Below are positions 33,601 to 48,200 of a DNA stretch of 64,000 nucleotides, in pieces. The notes below the pieces were generated by a model. It saw nothing but the letters and a program-made list of their open reading frames with translations, was not told the origin of the DNA and made no database searches. The stretch's first letter is position 1, and every line of letters begins with the position of its first letter. The translations under genes were made by a program, and so were the position numbers. Origin of the DNA: Chrysemys picta bellii (lineage: Eukaryota > Chordata > Testudines > Emydidae); the NCBI RefSeq assembly GCF_011386835.1, contig NC_088804.1:34459549-34523548 (forward strand), given 5' to 3'.

Positions 33601-36206
33601 GGGGTTGGCCTTTGTGTCAGGGACGTGCCTTTTACTATCTTTGTGAAAATCCACCCAAATTTGGCCAATTTATAAGCCTTTGAAAAATCTGAGTTCACAC
33701 ATGCTCAGTAGAGACTTGGATTTTAGCATTCAGATTCCCTGAAGATTCCATCCATTCTGAGCTGGTTCCAGTTTGGGCTGAACAGGACTGTCCCTGTAGT
33801 TGCTGCTCTGGGCTGCCGTGATCTGTGCCAGGTCCAGATCCAACCACCAGAACTAAAAGTAGGTGGATTGAGAGCACAGGAGAGTCAATGCCCCCTGCTG
33901 GGCTGAGGCAACATGGAAGAGGAAATTGCATGATTCAAAGGTAGTGAGTACAAGACCTGGGAGAGGAGAATAGATTGGGAGAAAGGGCATGGCGGCTGGC
34001 TGGTGGTGGGACGGGTAGAGGGGAACTGGGAGTCGAGGTGCGGCAGAAAGATTGGGACTAGCTGAGCAAGGAGATTGGAACTGAGGCAGAGACTGGGATG
34101 GAGACCATGAGGGACTTGAACGGGTGGGGGAAGGAGAGAGGGACTGGGAATCAGGGGGAGGGGGCTGAGAGTCAATAAGTGCAGGGAGAGTGAAATCAGA
34201 TGAGCCAGGGGGAGACCAGGACTGGCTGGCACAGAGATGGGAACTGAGAATGAGTAGGGCAGGAGGAAAGAGGTCAGAGGGAAAGGAAAACAGATCACAC
34301 AAGGAGCTGGGGCAAAGGAGAACTGGGACTGGCTAGGCAAAGAGATTGGGACAAGGAGTTAGGGGGGTTACATTGACATTGGACAAAGATCCCGGGAGGA
34401 TGAATGGGAGCAAGTGGGGATGGAGAATGTGGGGAGGGGTGTGACTGGAGGCCCAGGTAGGGAAGAGAGAAAGATTACTTGAGGAGCCAGGACTGGGATG
34501 GGGACTGGGAATGTCTGGTTAAAGAGACTGGGACTGAGAGCTGGAGTGGGGGGAAGGCTGGGACAGGGATTCCAGAGGGGTGACACTAAGACTTGCTGGG
34601 CAAAGAAACTGGAACTGAAACTGAAACAAGAAGCCTGAGGAGTGCTGACTGGAAGTGGGTAGGCAAGGAGAATGGGACAGGGATGATGATCCAGATGTGC
34701 GGAAGAGACAGGACTGGAGACAAAGATAGGCTGGAACGGGTGTGGCAGAAAGAGAACAGGCAGAGGTCTGTGCCTATTAGATAACATTCTCCTCCAGAGC
34801 TTGGAATGGAACTCATAACTCCTGAGTCTCACCATTCCTCTGCTGTTAGAAAATATCTGTGAAACACATTGTGAAAGTGTTTGTCTCAGCCCCCTCTAGT
34901 GCTGGTCCACAGAGGATAACAACCTACTTGTACTATCAATGACTTTTGAAGTGACCGAGGTGTGAGTGGTGGCTCTAAAGGTTCCATCCCTCATGATGAC
35001 CGTGAGGGTGTCAAAATGATGTCACATGATGGAATAGCTTTACTTTTGGTTTGTTTACAACCTTAATTTGGACCCTTTATGAATATGCATTATGATGCAG
35101 TCTTTAATTTGTGAGGAAGATAGATATTTATTTGGAAACAGAGCCAAATGGCCCTCAAATACTCCACTAAATTACTTTTGCCCTTCAGGTTGTTTGGCCC
35201 TTGTTGCAACTTTGAAGGGGAGGAAAACACACACACCCCTTCTTCAAATTAATAAACAAGCAAACTTAAAGTCAATTAACTTCTCACTATGGGCAATTAC
35301 TTAAACCAGAGGTAGGCAACCTATGGCACACGTGCCAAAGGCGGCACGCGAGCTGATTTTCAGTGGCACTCACACTGCCCGGGTCCTGGCCACTGATCTG
35401 GGGGGCTCTGCATTTTAATTTAATTTTAAATAAAGCTTCTTAAACATTTTAAAAACCTTATTTACTTTACATACAACAATAGTTTTATATATTACAGACT
35501 TATAGAAAGAGACCTTCTAAAAACGTTAAAATGTATTACTGGCATGCAAAACCTTAAATTAGAGTGAATAAATGAAGACTCGGCACACCACTTCTGAAAG
35601 GTTGCCAACCCCTGACTTAAACTTTTACTAAACTAAGTGAGACCATACAATACAAATGATCACATCAAGATCACAGTTGGAATGAAGCACCTTACAATGA
35701 TGTGGAATGGAATCACGGACTGATTATATCAGCAGGTGAACACAGCCAGTAATCAAATCATGAAATTAAGACAACAAGTCAATTCTTTCAAATACTAAAT
35801 GCTTAAGGAAGTGTTGTTTCCTTCTCAGTCCTTGAAGTGCCACCAGCGGCAATGGGGCTGGCCCCAGCTGAACGGGGGAGGAGAACATATGCCCCTCCCC
35901 TTTAGAGTCTGTAAGCACTTATGGGCTAATTTAGGATGAAGGGAACTGGCTGGTCCCTCACCTCCCCTTTCATTAATTTAAACCCTAGCTCAGGCCATGT
36001 GGATCCTCTTTTTGCTCAGTTCCAGGCTAATTTCCCCACTTTTTGATACATCAAAGATCTGCAACTCTCCATTCCCCTCTTAGTGCAGAGTGGTGCATAC
36101 AAATACAAACCAGCTAACAAAATGGTTTAAGGGAAACCACTTAGCACATGGGAAATGATTAATGGCATGTACTGTTAGTTACGCTTTTGCTTACATGTGC
36201 ACAGTG

Positions 36207-36244
<38 letters not shown>

Positions 36245-39200
36245 TTAAAAGGGTTAGAGTAAAATCAGTAATATTGGCAGGCATCTCCATGCAATAACAA
36301 AATAGGGTGACAGGGAAAAAGAGAAGAAAGTTACTTAATAAAAGAAAAAGCTTTGCTCTTCAGCTTGCGTGGCCTTCAGAGCATCAGCGCAGAACTGCAG
36401 GTCAGGGGAACAGATGATATCTCTGGTTGGCACCTCATGCTGACTGGTGGGCTTCCTCTGGTCAGGCTGGCATAGCCAGTGGTGGTCTTGGTCTCCTCTT
36501 CCTTAGAGCTAGCCTAAAGAAAGCAAAGGTGTCAGCCCTTGCTGTCATTGTGGTGGACTAGGAGGAACATGCCATTGTCCACATCTACCTGGATCCTTAT
36601 GGTGGTGATTTTTAGCTTGTTCAACCTTATGGCACCTCCCTGGAGCAAATCAGGGGACCACAAATCTAATAACCCAGAAAAAATGTTCCTCTCCCAGTCA
36701 CGGATGGGCAAGCTTGGCTCTTGGTCAGTTTGGAAAGTCCCTCCTTTCACTGGAAGTTCTCTTCTAATAACCGGCGTTAGACTAGACCACAAGCGTAGGC
36801 GACTCCAAAAATGTGATAAGCAGGAGATTGCTTCATGGAAGTATCTCAGTCCCCTCTGCTCCCCTGGTGGGGGTAACAGTTGGGAGTGCACATGGCCTTG
36901 ATAGATTCTTATATGTGACTTATGGCCTAGTGGTGATTGCCATTGCTTTTCACCCACTCATATTCCCACTCAGCCTTTCTTAAAATACTCCTAGAGGTCC
37001 CTTTTCAACTGCCCTTTGCACCAGCAAAAAATTAGGGAACCAGTTGTTCATGGCTTAATTAGGTGAAGGGTCACCTTCCTCTTTGCATCAAGGCTGAGAG
37101 ACAGAGTGGCCTTAGAGCCTGTTAATAACAAATCCTACTTAAACTACAAAGAATTAAAGTTTATACCTAAAGAAAAGAAAAGTTTTTACACACCAGGCTT
37201 CAGTCACATGGACCAATATCCCTCACAAATTACATGGCCTTTTATTATTTTTCCCACAGGACCCAGCCTCATTCGTTACACAGGATGGACCTGTTCTGGG
37301 GCAGAGCAGGGCTGTACAGTGAAGGAGACGGTTGTCTGTAGGACCCGTGCTTCACTTGTTGCAGAAGTTGGAAGGTGTGTGGCAAAGGAGGCAGGGGATT
37401 GCAGGAAGAGAAAGGATGGGCTCCTGGTTAAGGCAGCTGAATGAATTCCTGTGTGATGCTGGACAAGTCAGTTAAACCAAACTTTTCACAAGTGTCCACT
37501 AACTGTGTGTTCCTCATTTTCTGGGTGTCTGTCTTGAGCATCTGAGTTGCAGAAATGGTGAGCACTCTCAGCTGCAATTGAAGTCAATGGGAGCTGTGCT
37601 TTTAACATAAAGTGCTATATAATACTAAGTACTCTGAAAAATCAGGTCATAGGTATCTTAAATTGGGCACCCAAAATTGGTGGATAGTTTTGACCTTAAT
37701 TTCGGTGCCTCAGTTTCCCATCTGTAAAATAGAGATAATAATAGCTCCTCATCTCAAAGGAGTGTTGTGAAAATACGTTAATTGATGTTTATGAAGCAGT
37801 CAGATACTAGAGCAATACATTTCACAAAAGAGCCTATGAGGCAATGAATAATTAGAGCTGACTAGAGGATGACCATTCAGTTTCAAGACAGCTTTCAAGG
37901 TTTCACAATTTGTTTTCATTCTGCATTGGAACAAAACCAGAACCTTTCAACCACTTTCACAAACCAGATATTCAATCAGCCATTTTTTTGGATAGAAAAG
38001 ATCAGGAATGCTTCTCGGTGGAAGTGACTAGCGAGACCATCCTGGACCTCAAAAATCTTCCTGTCGAAAACTTAGTCAAAATCAGTACATCCCTGCAAAA
38101 TGTTTCAGCTTTGATGGAGCCAGATATTTTGACAAACATTTCGTTGAAAGTATTCTGATCAGCTCTATTAATAATTCTGTCTTCAGAGCAGGGTTTGAAC
38201 AGTGTGTAGTGGGGTCTCCCATTGAACAATGAGGAAGACACAATATTGAAGAGCTTCTCATTAAATGAGTGCCATCTATTTTGTGCACTGACCGAGGCAG
38301 GGGTCTTGTGGAAAAAAATAGAATGTGATAAAGTAATTAAAGACAATAGCACATGCATACAACAAAGGAAAAAACAGGCAAGCTTAATTCTGGCATTTCC
38401 TAACTTGTAAGTGCTTGACTTTGTTAAAAAAGCATTATTAAGGTTGCAAAGATTTTTTTGTGACTAACATGTGGTAACTTAGCTGATTTCTTGTTCCTCA
38501 TGTGTCATAAATCACCAAATCCCTATATCTTGTATTCAACCCTGGACAGCACTTATGTATTCTCAATACAATATTTATAATCTTTATTTATACTCTCAGA
38601 ATTGACATTATTAGTATTCTGAAGCACTGCCATCATGACACTTCATTACACTGTGTAATTTTATTAGTGGGATTGTTACTGGAATTCAACCAGCCTTCAG
38701 TTTACATTGGCATCTACTGAGAGGCATTTGATCTATAAATGACTCCTATAATTTATTTCTGGTAAGCCCTGGCTTTTGCTGGTAATAGCAAATTGGGATT
38801 AGATGGATAATTTTAAAATGAAAGTTCAGGAAGAAAATGCTCCTCCCTCATCAATCTCTTATAATTAGTAAGTTATGTTCAGGTAATTTCATGTTTTCAG
38901 TTTTGCATATAATTAGGGCCACATTGGCATACATAAATGGCATGAGCAAATACATAATTGTAAAATCCTGACTTGCATCATCCATGTACCTGCTTACCTT
39001 TGGAAATTTGTCCTTTAGTGCACAAGGTCACCTTTGACTTGGAGTGGAAATGAGCTGTATCCTTTTTCTTTACAGGTGAGCTACCAAGCTGGCTGCAGGG
39101 GATTCTTCTTCGCAATGGCCCAGGCATGCATACAGTGGGGGAAACCAAATATAACCACTGGTTTGATGGCTTGGCTCTGGTGCACAGTTTTACATTTAAA

Positions 39201-42200
39201 AATGGTAGGTTGCTGCATTAAAGCACGAGCATCCAAAACAAGTCTTGGTCTCTAAACAGAAGCATAAGGTTTTATAACTGTGGGTGGAGTTTGCTTACAA
39301 TACTTATACATTGAATTGTTTCAGATGCTTAGCTAAAGGTCCTGTTAGACCTGTAGTTGGTTAGGGGTCCTACAAAACATGGGACTAACAAGGTCCTGTG
39401 TAGCTAGTGAACATCAAATGAAGGGCAGGACAGTCAATGCAGTCTTACAGACACGGCTGCCAATGGTGGTAAGAGAGAATGGGTGGTGGTCTTGCCCTTC
39501 TCAGTGCAACTTTCCTTCTCTGAGGTGAAAATGCTGTGCTCATCTCAGAAGGGGAATGTGCAAAAGTAGCTTCAAATCAGCCTTGCATGTTCCCCTGATC
39601 CTGAGGTTTCTGTGCTGGATCAGTCTTTCTAAAGGCTGCTCTAATTTGCACCAGCTGCCATTGGCCCCAAAGAGCCATTCAAGAACCTTAGGATTGCTGG
39701 ACAGCAGGAATGCCCAGCCATGCCCTTTTCTTCCAGCTACAGCCCTTCTCTGGCTGCAGGGAACAGGGGTGCCAATGGTGCATAGGCGCCAACTTTCTCC
39801 GGTGGGTGCTCGTGCCCCCCCACGCCCCAACTCCACTCTTTCCCCGCCCCTCCCTCCCTGCGCCACGAAACAGCTGTTTTGCGGCGCAAGCGCTTGGAGG
39901 GAGGTGAGAGAAGCAGGACGTGGTGGCGCGCTCACGGAGGAGGCGGAGGTGAGCTGGAGCAGGGGGTCGGGGCCACGGGGAGTTGCCGGTGGGTGCTCAG
40001 CACCCACTAATTTTTCTCCGTGGGTGCTCCAGTCCCAGAGCACCCACGGAGTTGGCGCCTATGGTGCTAGGCGATGCTGTAGTGGCTCAGTGGCACAAGA
40101 TGATCCCCCTTACACTGCGGTGGCAATCCCTGGGTCAGCTACATTGGCTTTAGGTCAGATTTATGCTGGTAGCATGAGACAAATCTGCTCTAATGCAGAG
40201 AAAAAGCTGTCTCATAGGAACTAATGGAAATATTTCAAAAAATTTAAGTCAGTTATGTTTTCCTCAAGGATGTTAGCACCCATTAAAGGGCCATGTCTTT
40301 CAACCCTTCCTGAGGTTGACTTCAATGGGCGCTGAGGTGTCCGAGGCGCTCACAGGCTTGTGCTGTAGGTACTATGCATAGAGCTGTGCAACACAGAATA
40401 TTTACACCAGGGGTGAAATCCTGGCTTCACTGAAGCCAATGACAAATCTCCCCCCGATTTCAGTGGGATCAAGATTTCACTCTAGGGCAGGATTTCTGGT
40501 TGACTGGTCTAGATACCATGGTTTTGAGTAGATATTAAAGTAAAGGATTAAGAAACACAGCTCACAATAGAAGTTGCATTTCCATTTACAATTTCCATTC
40601 TGCAGCTGTTTGGAAGCGCATAGCAGCTTCTGCCTGCACCAGAGCTGAAGATAGCCATGGTGCATCCAGGAGGTATAGAGACTTTGCTACTATGCTTCCA
40701 TCCAGAGCCCCAGTAACGTGCACGCAGGGCCGGCTCCGGGCACCAGCAGAGGAAGCACGTGCCTGAGGCGGCACATGGTAAGGGGAGGCATTCCGTCCAT
40801 TCTTGGGGTGGCACAGTCCGAGCGGCAGTTCGGGCGGCTTTTTTTTTTTTTTTTTGCTTGGGGTGGCAAAGATGGTAGAGCTGGCCCTGCCTGCACAATT
40901 CCAAACTGAATCAGCTAATAGTCGGGGGAGGGATAGCTCAGTGGTTTAAGCATTGGCCTGCTAAACCCAGAGTTGTGAGCTCACTCCTTGAGGGGGCCCT
41001 TAGGGATCTGGGGCAAAAATCAGTATTTGGTCCTGCTAGTGAAGGCAGGGGGCTGGACTCAATGACCTTTCAGGGTCCCTTCCAGTTCTATGAGATAGGT
41101 ATAACTCCATATATTTAATAGTTCCATCATGCACAGAGGTTTATTTGACATGGGCAAACAGCCTATTTATATTATGGGCTAAAACATCCTTCTTAGGATT
41201 TGAACCTAGTTATGACAGCAGCCAAGAGTGAAACTAGGCCACTTTGCCACTTAGCTTGCAAGTCAGGTCTCAGGTATATTTACTGCACTTATATAAACAA
41301 TACTTAAATGACTGTCCAAATCCTACTTGCCACCCTCAGGCAAGGTGCTGGAAATGATCAGAAGCAATATTTCCTCCGTCCATACCAATCTCTTTTTAAT
41401 CTCAACCTGACCATACAATATGGAAATATTATTTCATCTGCTTTAGAACATAATGGGGGCTGTTTTTCATTGTGCTTATTGGCTGCATAACATACAAGCT
41501 TTGTAGGAGAATTGGGTTCCCTGCCCCCGTTTGCTTTTTATTTTCCATTGCTGTTTTGGGATGAGAGATTCCAGAAACATGTTTCTTGTCTGCCTGCCCA
41601 GTTCAGTGCCTCTTAAGAACGCAGCCATAAACAGAAATGGCCAGACATTGAAACTGCCAGTTATTGCACCACCTAAACCACAGGGAGCTGTGTTTGTTCA
41701 GACACACAAGCCTATATGCTTGAAATGACTTAATCTATACAGGCATTCCTTCAGACCTAGAAGAGTGCTGATTTTTTACAAACACTGGAGACTGAAATTT
41801 GCCAAGAAAATTGATTTCTGCCACCCCTCCCCCATTATGTCTGGAGATATATACTGTTCTCCTGATGGAGGAACCATGGGCTGGTGATTCAAACACAGAT
41901 ATAAGAGTTCAGGGATCTGGGTTCTATGTGTGACTCTCCCTCAGACTTTTTCTGTGATGATTGGCAAGTCACTTCACCTCTCTGTGATAGTTCCTAGTTA
42001 CAGTTCCTATAAAATGAGAATAATAATCCTTCCCTACTTCACAGGGGTGCTGTGAAGCGTAATTCATTGTTTGACAAGTGTTCAAATATGTTAGTGATGA
42101 GTATCATAAAAATGCCCATAAAGAGCTGCCTGCAAGTATTCCAGCTCTAGAGAGGAGGTTTTTATGAATGTAACAAAGGGTTATTCTGGACTAGGGGTGG

Positions 42201-45200
42201 GTTAGATGACCTAATAGGACTCTTCCTGCTCTGTAATCATCATCCGAGAAATTACAGATTCTTCTTGGGGGCCGTTTTAGTGACAGCATCATTGTGAGTT
42301 TAAAGGAACTGCCTTTAAAAGCTTAAATGGTCAAATTTAGTAAAGTGGGACTTTTAAAAAGGAAAAAGTCATGTTGTTTTTCATAATTTTCGAACTCCTT
42401 CAGTGTTTGTTGTAACAATTCCTTAGGAACTTGAAATTTACAATTTATTCTTCCTGCTCCTTCATGTGTACGTGTAGATAAGTCAATATAGAGTTGCTTT
42501 CGAGTGCTGGCATTTTTAGTTTAAAATCTTTTTCTCAACACAAAATATTGCCTAAAAGTTTTGTGAACCAAGGAAAGTGGGTAAGTCAAAATTTGGGCTA
42601 TCAGTGTTGACAGCCTATAAACAATGGGAATAAAGTACAGCACAGCCCCATTTTCCCCTGAAATTTTTCAGAGACACAAAACACCTTCTGAAAAATGAGG
42701 GGTTGAAAACAATCCATAGTCTGCTTAACTGGAGGCCAACCGGATGAGGGTCTACTGTAATTTCTTTATCTGACAGGTGTTCTATATTAATTTTCTAAGG
42801 AAAATAAATATCTTCTCAGTATGCATGTAATACAAAGATTTTGTTTGCCCTTTGTCAGGCGAAGTTTACTACAGAAGTAAATACCTCCGCAGTGACACAT
42901 ATAATTGCAATATAGAAGCAAACAGAATTGTGGTGTCAGAGTTTGGAACTATGGCTTATCCAGATCCATGCAAAAACCTATTTGCCAAGTAAGCAATGTT
43001 TTTCCAATGAGGTTCTGCTTTCTATTTCTCCAACACAACTGCTTTTCTATTCTCCCTCTGCACATACAAAATAAGCCCCTCTGTTTGTTTGTATGCAAGT
43101 TTAAAATTGACACACCATTGGCAATGCCAGGGATCTGATTCCCAGTCTCTGTATACAGTTTTAAAATTTTAATACTCGCTTATAGAAATCAAAGGATTTA
43201 TTGGCACATTGCAAGTAACAACTACAAAGTTAAGTCCTGCCTGTGTGTGCTGGAGTTATTACTTGCAGTTTTCCAATAAATCTTTTGATTTCTTTAAGCA
43301 AGTATTACAGAAAACTGTGAAGCAGTTTATGCCCAAAGTCTTTATTTTAACGCTGTTGTAATATGATAGGGAATATTCTTGGGAATAAAAATGTATTGTC
43401 AGAAGGCGTATTAATCCACCACGTTCTTACCAAAGCCTATTGAAAAAGGTACCAATCTCTATGACCTACTGGGCCAGACTTTCAAAATATGATCTCTAAC
43501 TGCATGCAAAAGCATGCGCGCACACACACACACGATAGTGTCTACTCCCATACAAGTCAATGGTTGTTTTGCCATTGACTCCAATAGGAACAGGATTGGC
43601 CAGATATTAGATGAACTGTTTGTGCATGCAAAAGCAGCAGTTGTGTGTGTTCACACTTCCAGATTGGGTTAAGAGTGGTTGAAAATTTGGCCCGAAACAT
43701 GTTGTATTGTGTTGCTGTAGGACCAGCCAGCAGAGATAGTTCAAATTAAATAATAAACCCACTTCCAATGATTGTGCTGCCTACAGGTCACATCCTGCTC
43801 TCCAATAGCAGGCACAACTTTCAGTTCTACGCGTGGCTCAAGGGGAGGATAACACAAAACAAGTAACAAACCGAGCCATGATCATTTCTGTTCTATTTGA
43901 AAGCAACTATAAAATAGCTGATCTTCTCAAAGATTAATGAATGCATATGAAATTTTCATCCCCGCAGGGCATTCTGCTACTTGTCCCACACCATTCCTGA
44001 GTTCACAGACAACTGCCTGATCAATATTATGAAAACTGGTGAGGATTATTATGCTACAAGCGAGACTAATTTCATTAGGAAAATTAATCCTCACACTCTG
44101 GAGACATTAGAGAAGGTAAAACATGGTATCCAACATGGATGCTTTATCTGCTAATGAATACGGTGTCATGCTGACCTTTACAGCCTCGGGGTGTCAGGTT
44201 AAAGGCGGCCAAATTTGATATAAGTAAATGTAGAAAAATCAAATGTTTTTTTTATCCTGTGCTTCTTGTGTCAGAATAGGCCATTTGGGAGCCATGGAGA
44301 CTGGGGTAGTTGCTGTAGATGCCAACTTATAATGTCAGTTATTTTAACTTAAAATATTTTATTCTTCATGTCTTTCAAACTACAAAATACCCGGTGTCTT
44401 AGGGTAAGTATTGGCTTTTGCAGTTTTAACTTGTGCATAATCCTACTTGGCTGTAGGCATAAATGTCAGGTCTTGTGCTTATGGCCTCTGATTATTTGGA
44501 TTATTCCTTTTGATTAATGGTCCTACAAGCTCGCCCTATTATGCAACAATTTATATAATGTGTAATTAATTCTCTAGGCCAGTTATATCACAACTTTCTC
44601 CGTCCTTATACCATCTGAATTTCCTTATGCAAGACATTTCTTTCATTTTCTAAAAAAGTGAGTCTAAATGCGTTAAGACATGGTTTTTAGTTAACTTTTT
44701 CTACTATGTATAACTTCCCGGTCCCTACCCCCTCCTGTAATACTGTTTATCAACTTTAAATAAATCATGAAAGCTGCTGGTTTAACGGCCTTGCTATGTG
44801 AAGCCCATTCAGTAAGGGATTGGCAATGGCAATTACCTTTGCTTACACAAACCTCTTCCCGTGTGCCTCATCCCAGAGGTGACCGTCAGGATCAAAAGCT
44901 CAGCATCCGTGACCCATTCAAGCCCCAAATAATAATAATTTAAGCACATGCTTAAGTCCCACTGAATTCAATGTTTTTAACTTAAAGACTTAAAAGTTAA
45001 GCAAGTTGTTTTCCTGAATTGGGAGGCTCTCCTGAAACAGGGCCTGAGTCTTTGGCCTTTGTGCTGGGGTTGCCAATGGGAATGCCGCTAGTGCCAAAGG
45101 GGATGATAGTTTTTGTGATGTAGGCTAAGTAATTTCACATACTCTTTATAAATCCTTATGCTGTCACTTTGTTAGGTTGACTACAATAAATATGTAGCGG

Positions 45201-48200
45201 TGAGCCTGGCGACTTCTCATCCCCATTATGACAGCGCTGGAAATGTTCTCAATATGGGCACCTCTATCGTTGATAAGGGGAAGACAAAATATGTTATTTT
45301 TAAGATTCCTTCCTCAGTGCCAGGTAAGAGATGGCTTGTGCTAGTGTCTCTGAGTTCCTTGTTAGTTTGTTGTTGTTGTTGTTGTTTTCTTCTGAAGGTG
45401 GAGGGCTGTGCCACAAATGGTCTAGAAACCAACTGAATCACTGTTTGTTTTTTAACATCACTTCTTTGTACAAAGACATTTGACATTTCACTGTTAAGGT
45501 GTCAGGTAGTGAGAAACTGCATGTAAATTACATTCCATTTAAATTATAATATTTATACATTTTTAAGTACATACGTATGTATAAATTTATAAGTACATTC
45601 CTTAAAGTTATTTTGAAAAAGACTGACAGGACTCCTGAACTAGCTGCTCGGCCTGGTTGGGTATTTGGTGTTTGAAAAGGTTCATCTCTATCACTTTTTC
45701 CCGTTCATATTTCAGTACAGAAGAATGTTGTTGTTTCAGAAGGATTGGTCCCTACTCCTAGCTTGCCATTCTCTGTGTTGTGAGATATGTTAAGAGATGA
45801 TGCACAGAAAAAAAATGTATCCAGCATGTAGTATTTGGTGTTTGAATTTGTAAAATGTGTCTTTCTTTATAAATATATTTTCAGGGAAAAGGACAGTGGG
45901 TGAAAATGCTTATAAAAGTGGGGACAGACAGTGTTTGGTTAGAGCCAGGCATAATACATGAAACTGTATGTAGGTCCCATTCCTCACCAGTTTTGCCAAT
46001 GTTAGCCCTCACCAAAGCAAAGGCTGTTCATTGATTTCTTTGCACTCGCGTCGCAGCTTGTACAATCACTCACCTTTTCTTCTTCATGGTGATCTACTTT
46101 CTGTGCATTTCTGTTAAACGTAGCAATGGGGCAGGGCCCGGCTGCTAACGTAGCTGTTACTCTATGGGCAACACCCCAGGATTGAACTTGGGACCTCCAG
46201 AGGGAAAAGAATGAACGGCTACAATTTAAGAGCCAGGCACTATAGGTAGAGTTGTAATAGACTCACATAATCTGTGGCACAGAGGGTGACCAGAAGCGCA
46301 AGTTCACCAGGAGGTTACACTAGCATGGGGCCATACAGTCCCTTCTGTACAGCTGTCAGTACATACAGTACTTAACTTCTGTCCCCCTCCATGCTGGAAC
46401 TTCAGGGGCAGTGGTCTGTGAGAAACTCCCCAGGGGCTGAGAGTAACTACAAAGGCTCAGGTCCTCTGCATGGATGGCCCTGGTCTTACCTGTGTGGTTG
46501 TCGGCTAGGGGGCCAATTCCCCTGCTAATCCTGGAGAAGGGAAGGAACTTTGCCCCTAAGAGGAGAATGTAAAGGAATCTCACTGAGTGGCAACTATTAT
46601 TTACATAATCACAGTTTATCTTTCTAATTTATGTTTAGAGAATGAAAAGAAGAAATCCTGTCTCAAACACCTGGAAGTGTTGTGCTCTATCCCTTCCCAG
46701 TCTCTCCTTCACCCAAGCTACTATCACAGTTTTGGAGTTACAGAAAATTATATCATCTTCATAGAGCAGCCATTCAAACTGGACATTCTCAAGTTGGCAA
46801 CTGCCTACTTCAGAGGTGTCAACTGGGCGTCCTGCCTTTCTTTCCATAAAGAAGATAAGGTACCTTTCCTACTATGTGCCAAGCAGTGAGGGTAGCCAGG
46901 ACGATAACCATTCCCACTCTATACTATATTTTCCCTTGCTGCAAAATTTCAGTCACTTCCCATTGGAGGAATGTGTTTCCCCCTCTCTTCCTATATATAT
47001 TTTCAGTAGATAGCAGGATCTTTCCTTAAGAATCCTATCTCACCCCACCTAAAATTCCCATAAGTAAATCTCTGGTGTTGAGGTACCTGAGAAAAAGGAT
47101 AATATTGGGTACTATTAGAAATATCCCACACCAGCAGAGAGATTCTGCTCCATCTGTCATGTCAAGTAACCATGTACAATCACCTCTAGTTTAAACAACA
47201 TACTATATAATAGTATACACACTTAGGTCTATAAGTGTAAAGACTTTAGGTGAGATTCTAATCACCATTCTGGCTCCTTTACATGAGGCAAGAGGGCCAA
47301 ATTGGCATAAAGGCACTCTAAAAACCCTGGATTCGCCTGAGGGAGAATTCTCCTAATGCAGAAACAGAAGAAGGCAACTGCAGGCTGTCTTCTGAGGATG
47401 CCCCTGGTATGCCAGAGTTGGAACCATGTGTGAGAGGGCATGTTGGACCTCTGCATGTAGCACTGTGGAGATTCCGGTCAGGTGAGACAGGTGACTGTAA
47501 TTTAGACACCTCCCAGGGGTCCTAAATTTTTATGGGGGACACTTCAGCTCCCAGAGCAGCCATGAATTGGGAAGGTGTAAAGGTGGGGTGAAAGCTGCTG
47601 CCTCATCCCACCTCCAGCTTGCATGCTCTGTGCTGTGCCTCTTACCCAGAATCTCACCTCTTAATGGCACAACCGAAATACTCCAAATACAACATTATAA
47701 ACAAAGCAAATGTGCCATCATCGAGTTGGAAACACTGGTTTGCAATGAAATAACATTTAAAAAAAAAAAAGTATTTGCTGCTTACTAAACATTAGCGTGT
47801 TTGACGTCTTTCAGACTTGGATTCACCTCATAGACAAAAAGACCAAAAAGGATATATCCACCAAGATTTATACAGATGCCATGGTCCTTTTTCACCATGT
47901 GAATGCTTATGAGGAGGACGGCCATGTTGTTATTGATGTAATTTCCTATCCGGACAATAGTCTATATCAAATGTTCTATTTAAAAAACCTGAATGAAGAA
48001 TTGGAGAAAAACACCAAACTCACTGCCATACCAGCCTGTAAGCGATTTGTGGTTCCTCTGGGGTTTGACAAGGTAACATTTAATGTATTGTATTTGAGCA
48101 GTAATTTTGAATAACTCACTAAAAGAAAAAGCGTATGAAGCATTGGTTTGCCAGGCCACGTCCAAATTCCTGATTTTTTTTAAATGATATCCACAAAATT

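Noticed and set aside
33853..34835. Two Ser/Pro/Leu-rich minus-strand ORFs of about 150 codons
   Set aside because: The composition comes from a purine-rich decayed tandem block on the plus strand; no domain, no homologous pattern and no splice signals.
39540..40224. ORFs of 167 and 222 codons around a GC-rich patch
   Set aside because: They straddle a transposon-like repeat with inverted ends and BCO1 intron 2; no protein-like motif is seen.
40928..41000. A tRNA gene (A and B box-like words), also at 49785-49850
   Set aside because: Both are heads of turtle tRNA-derived SINEs with CR1-like tails; the cloverleaf is not intact.
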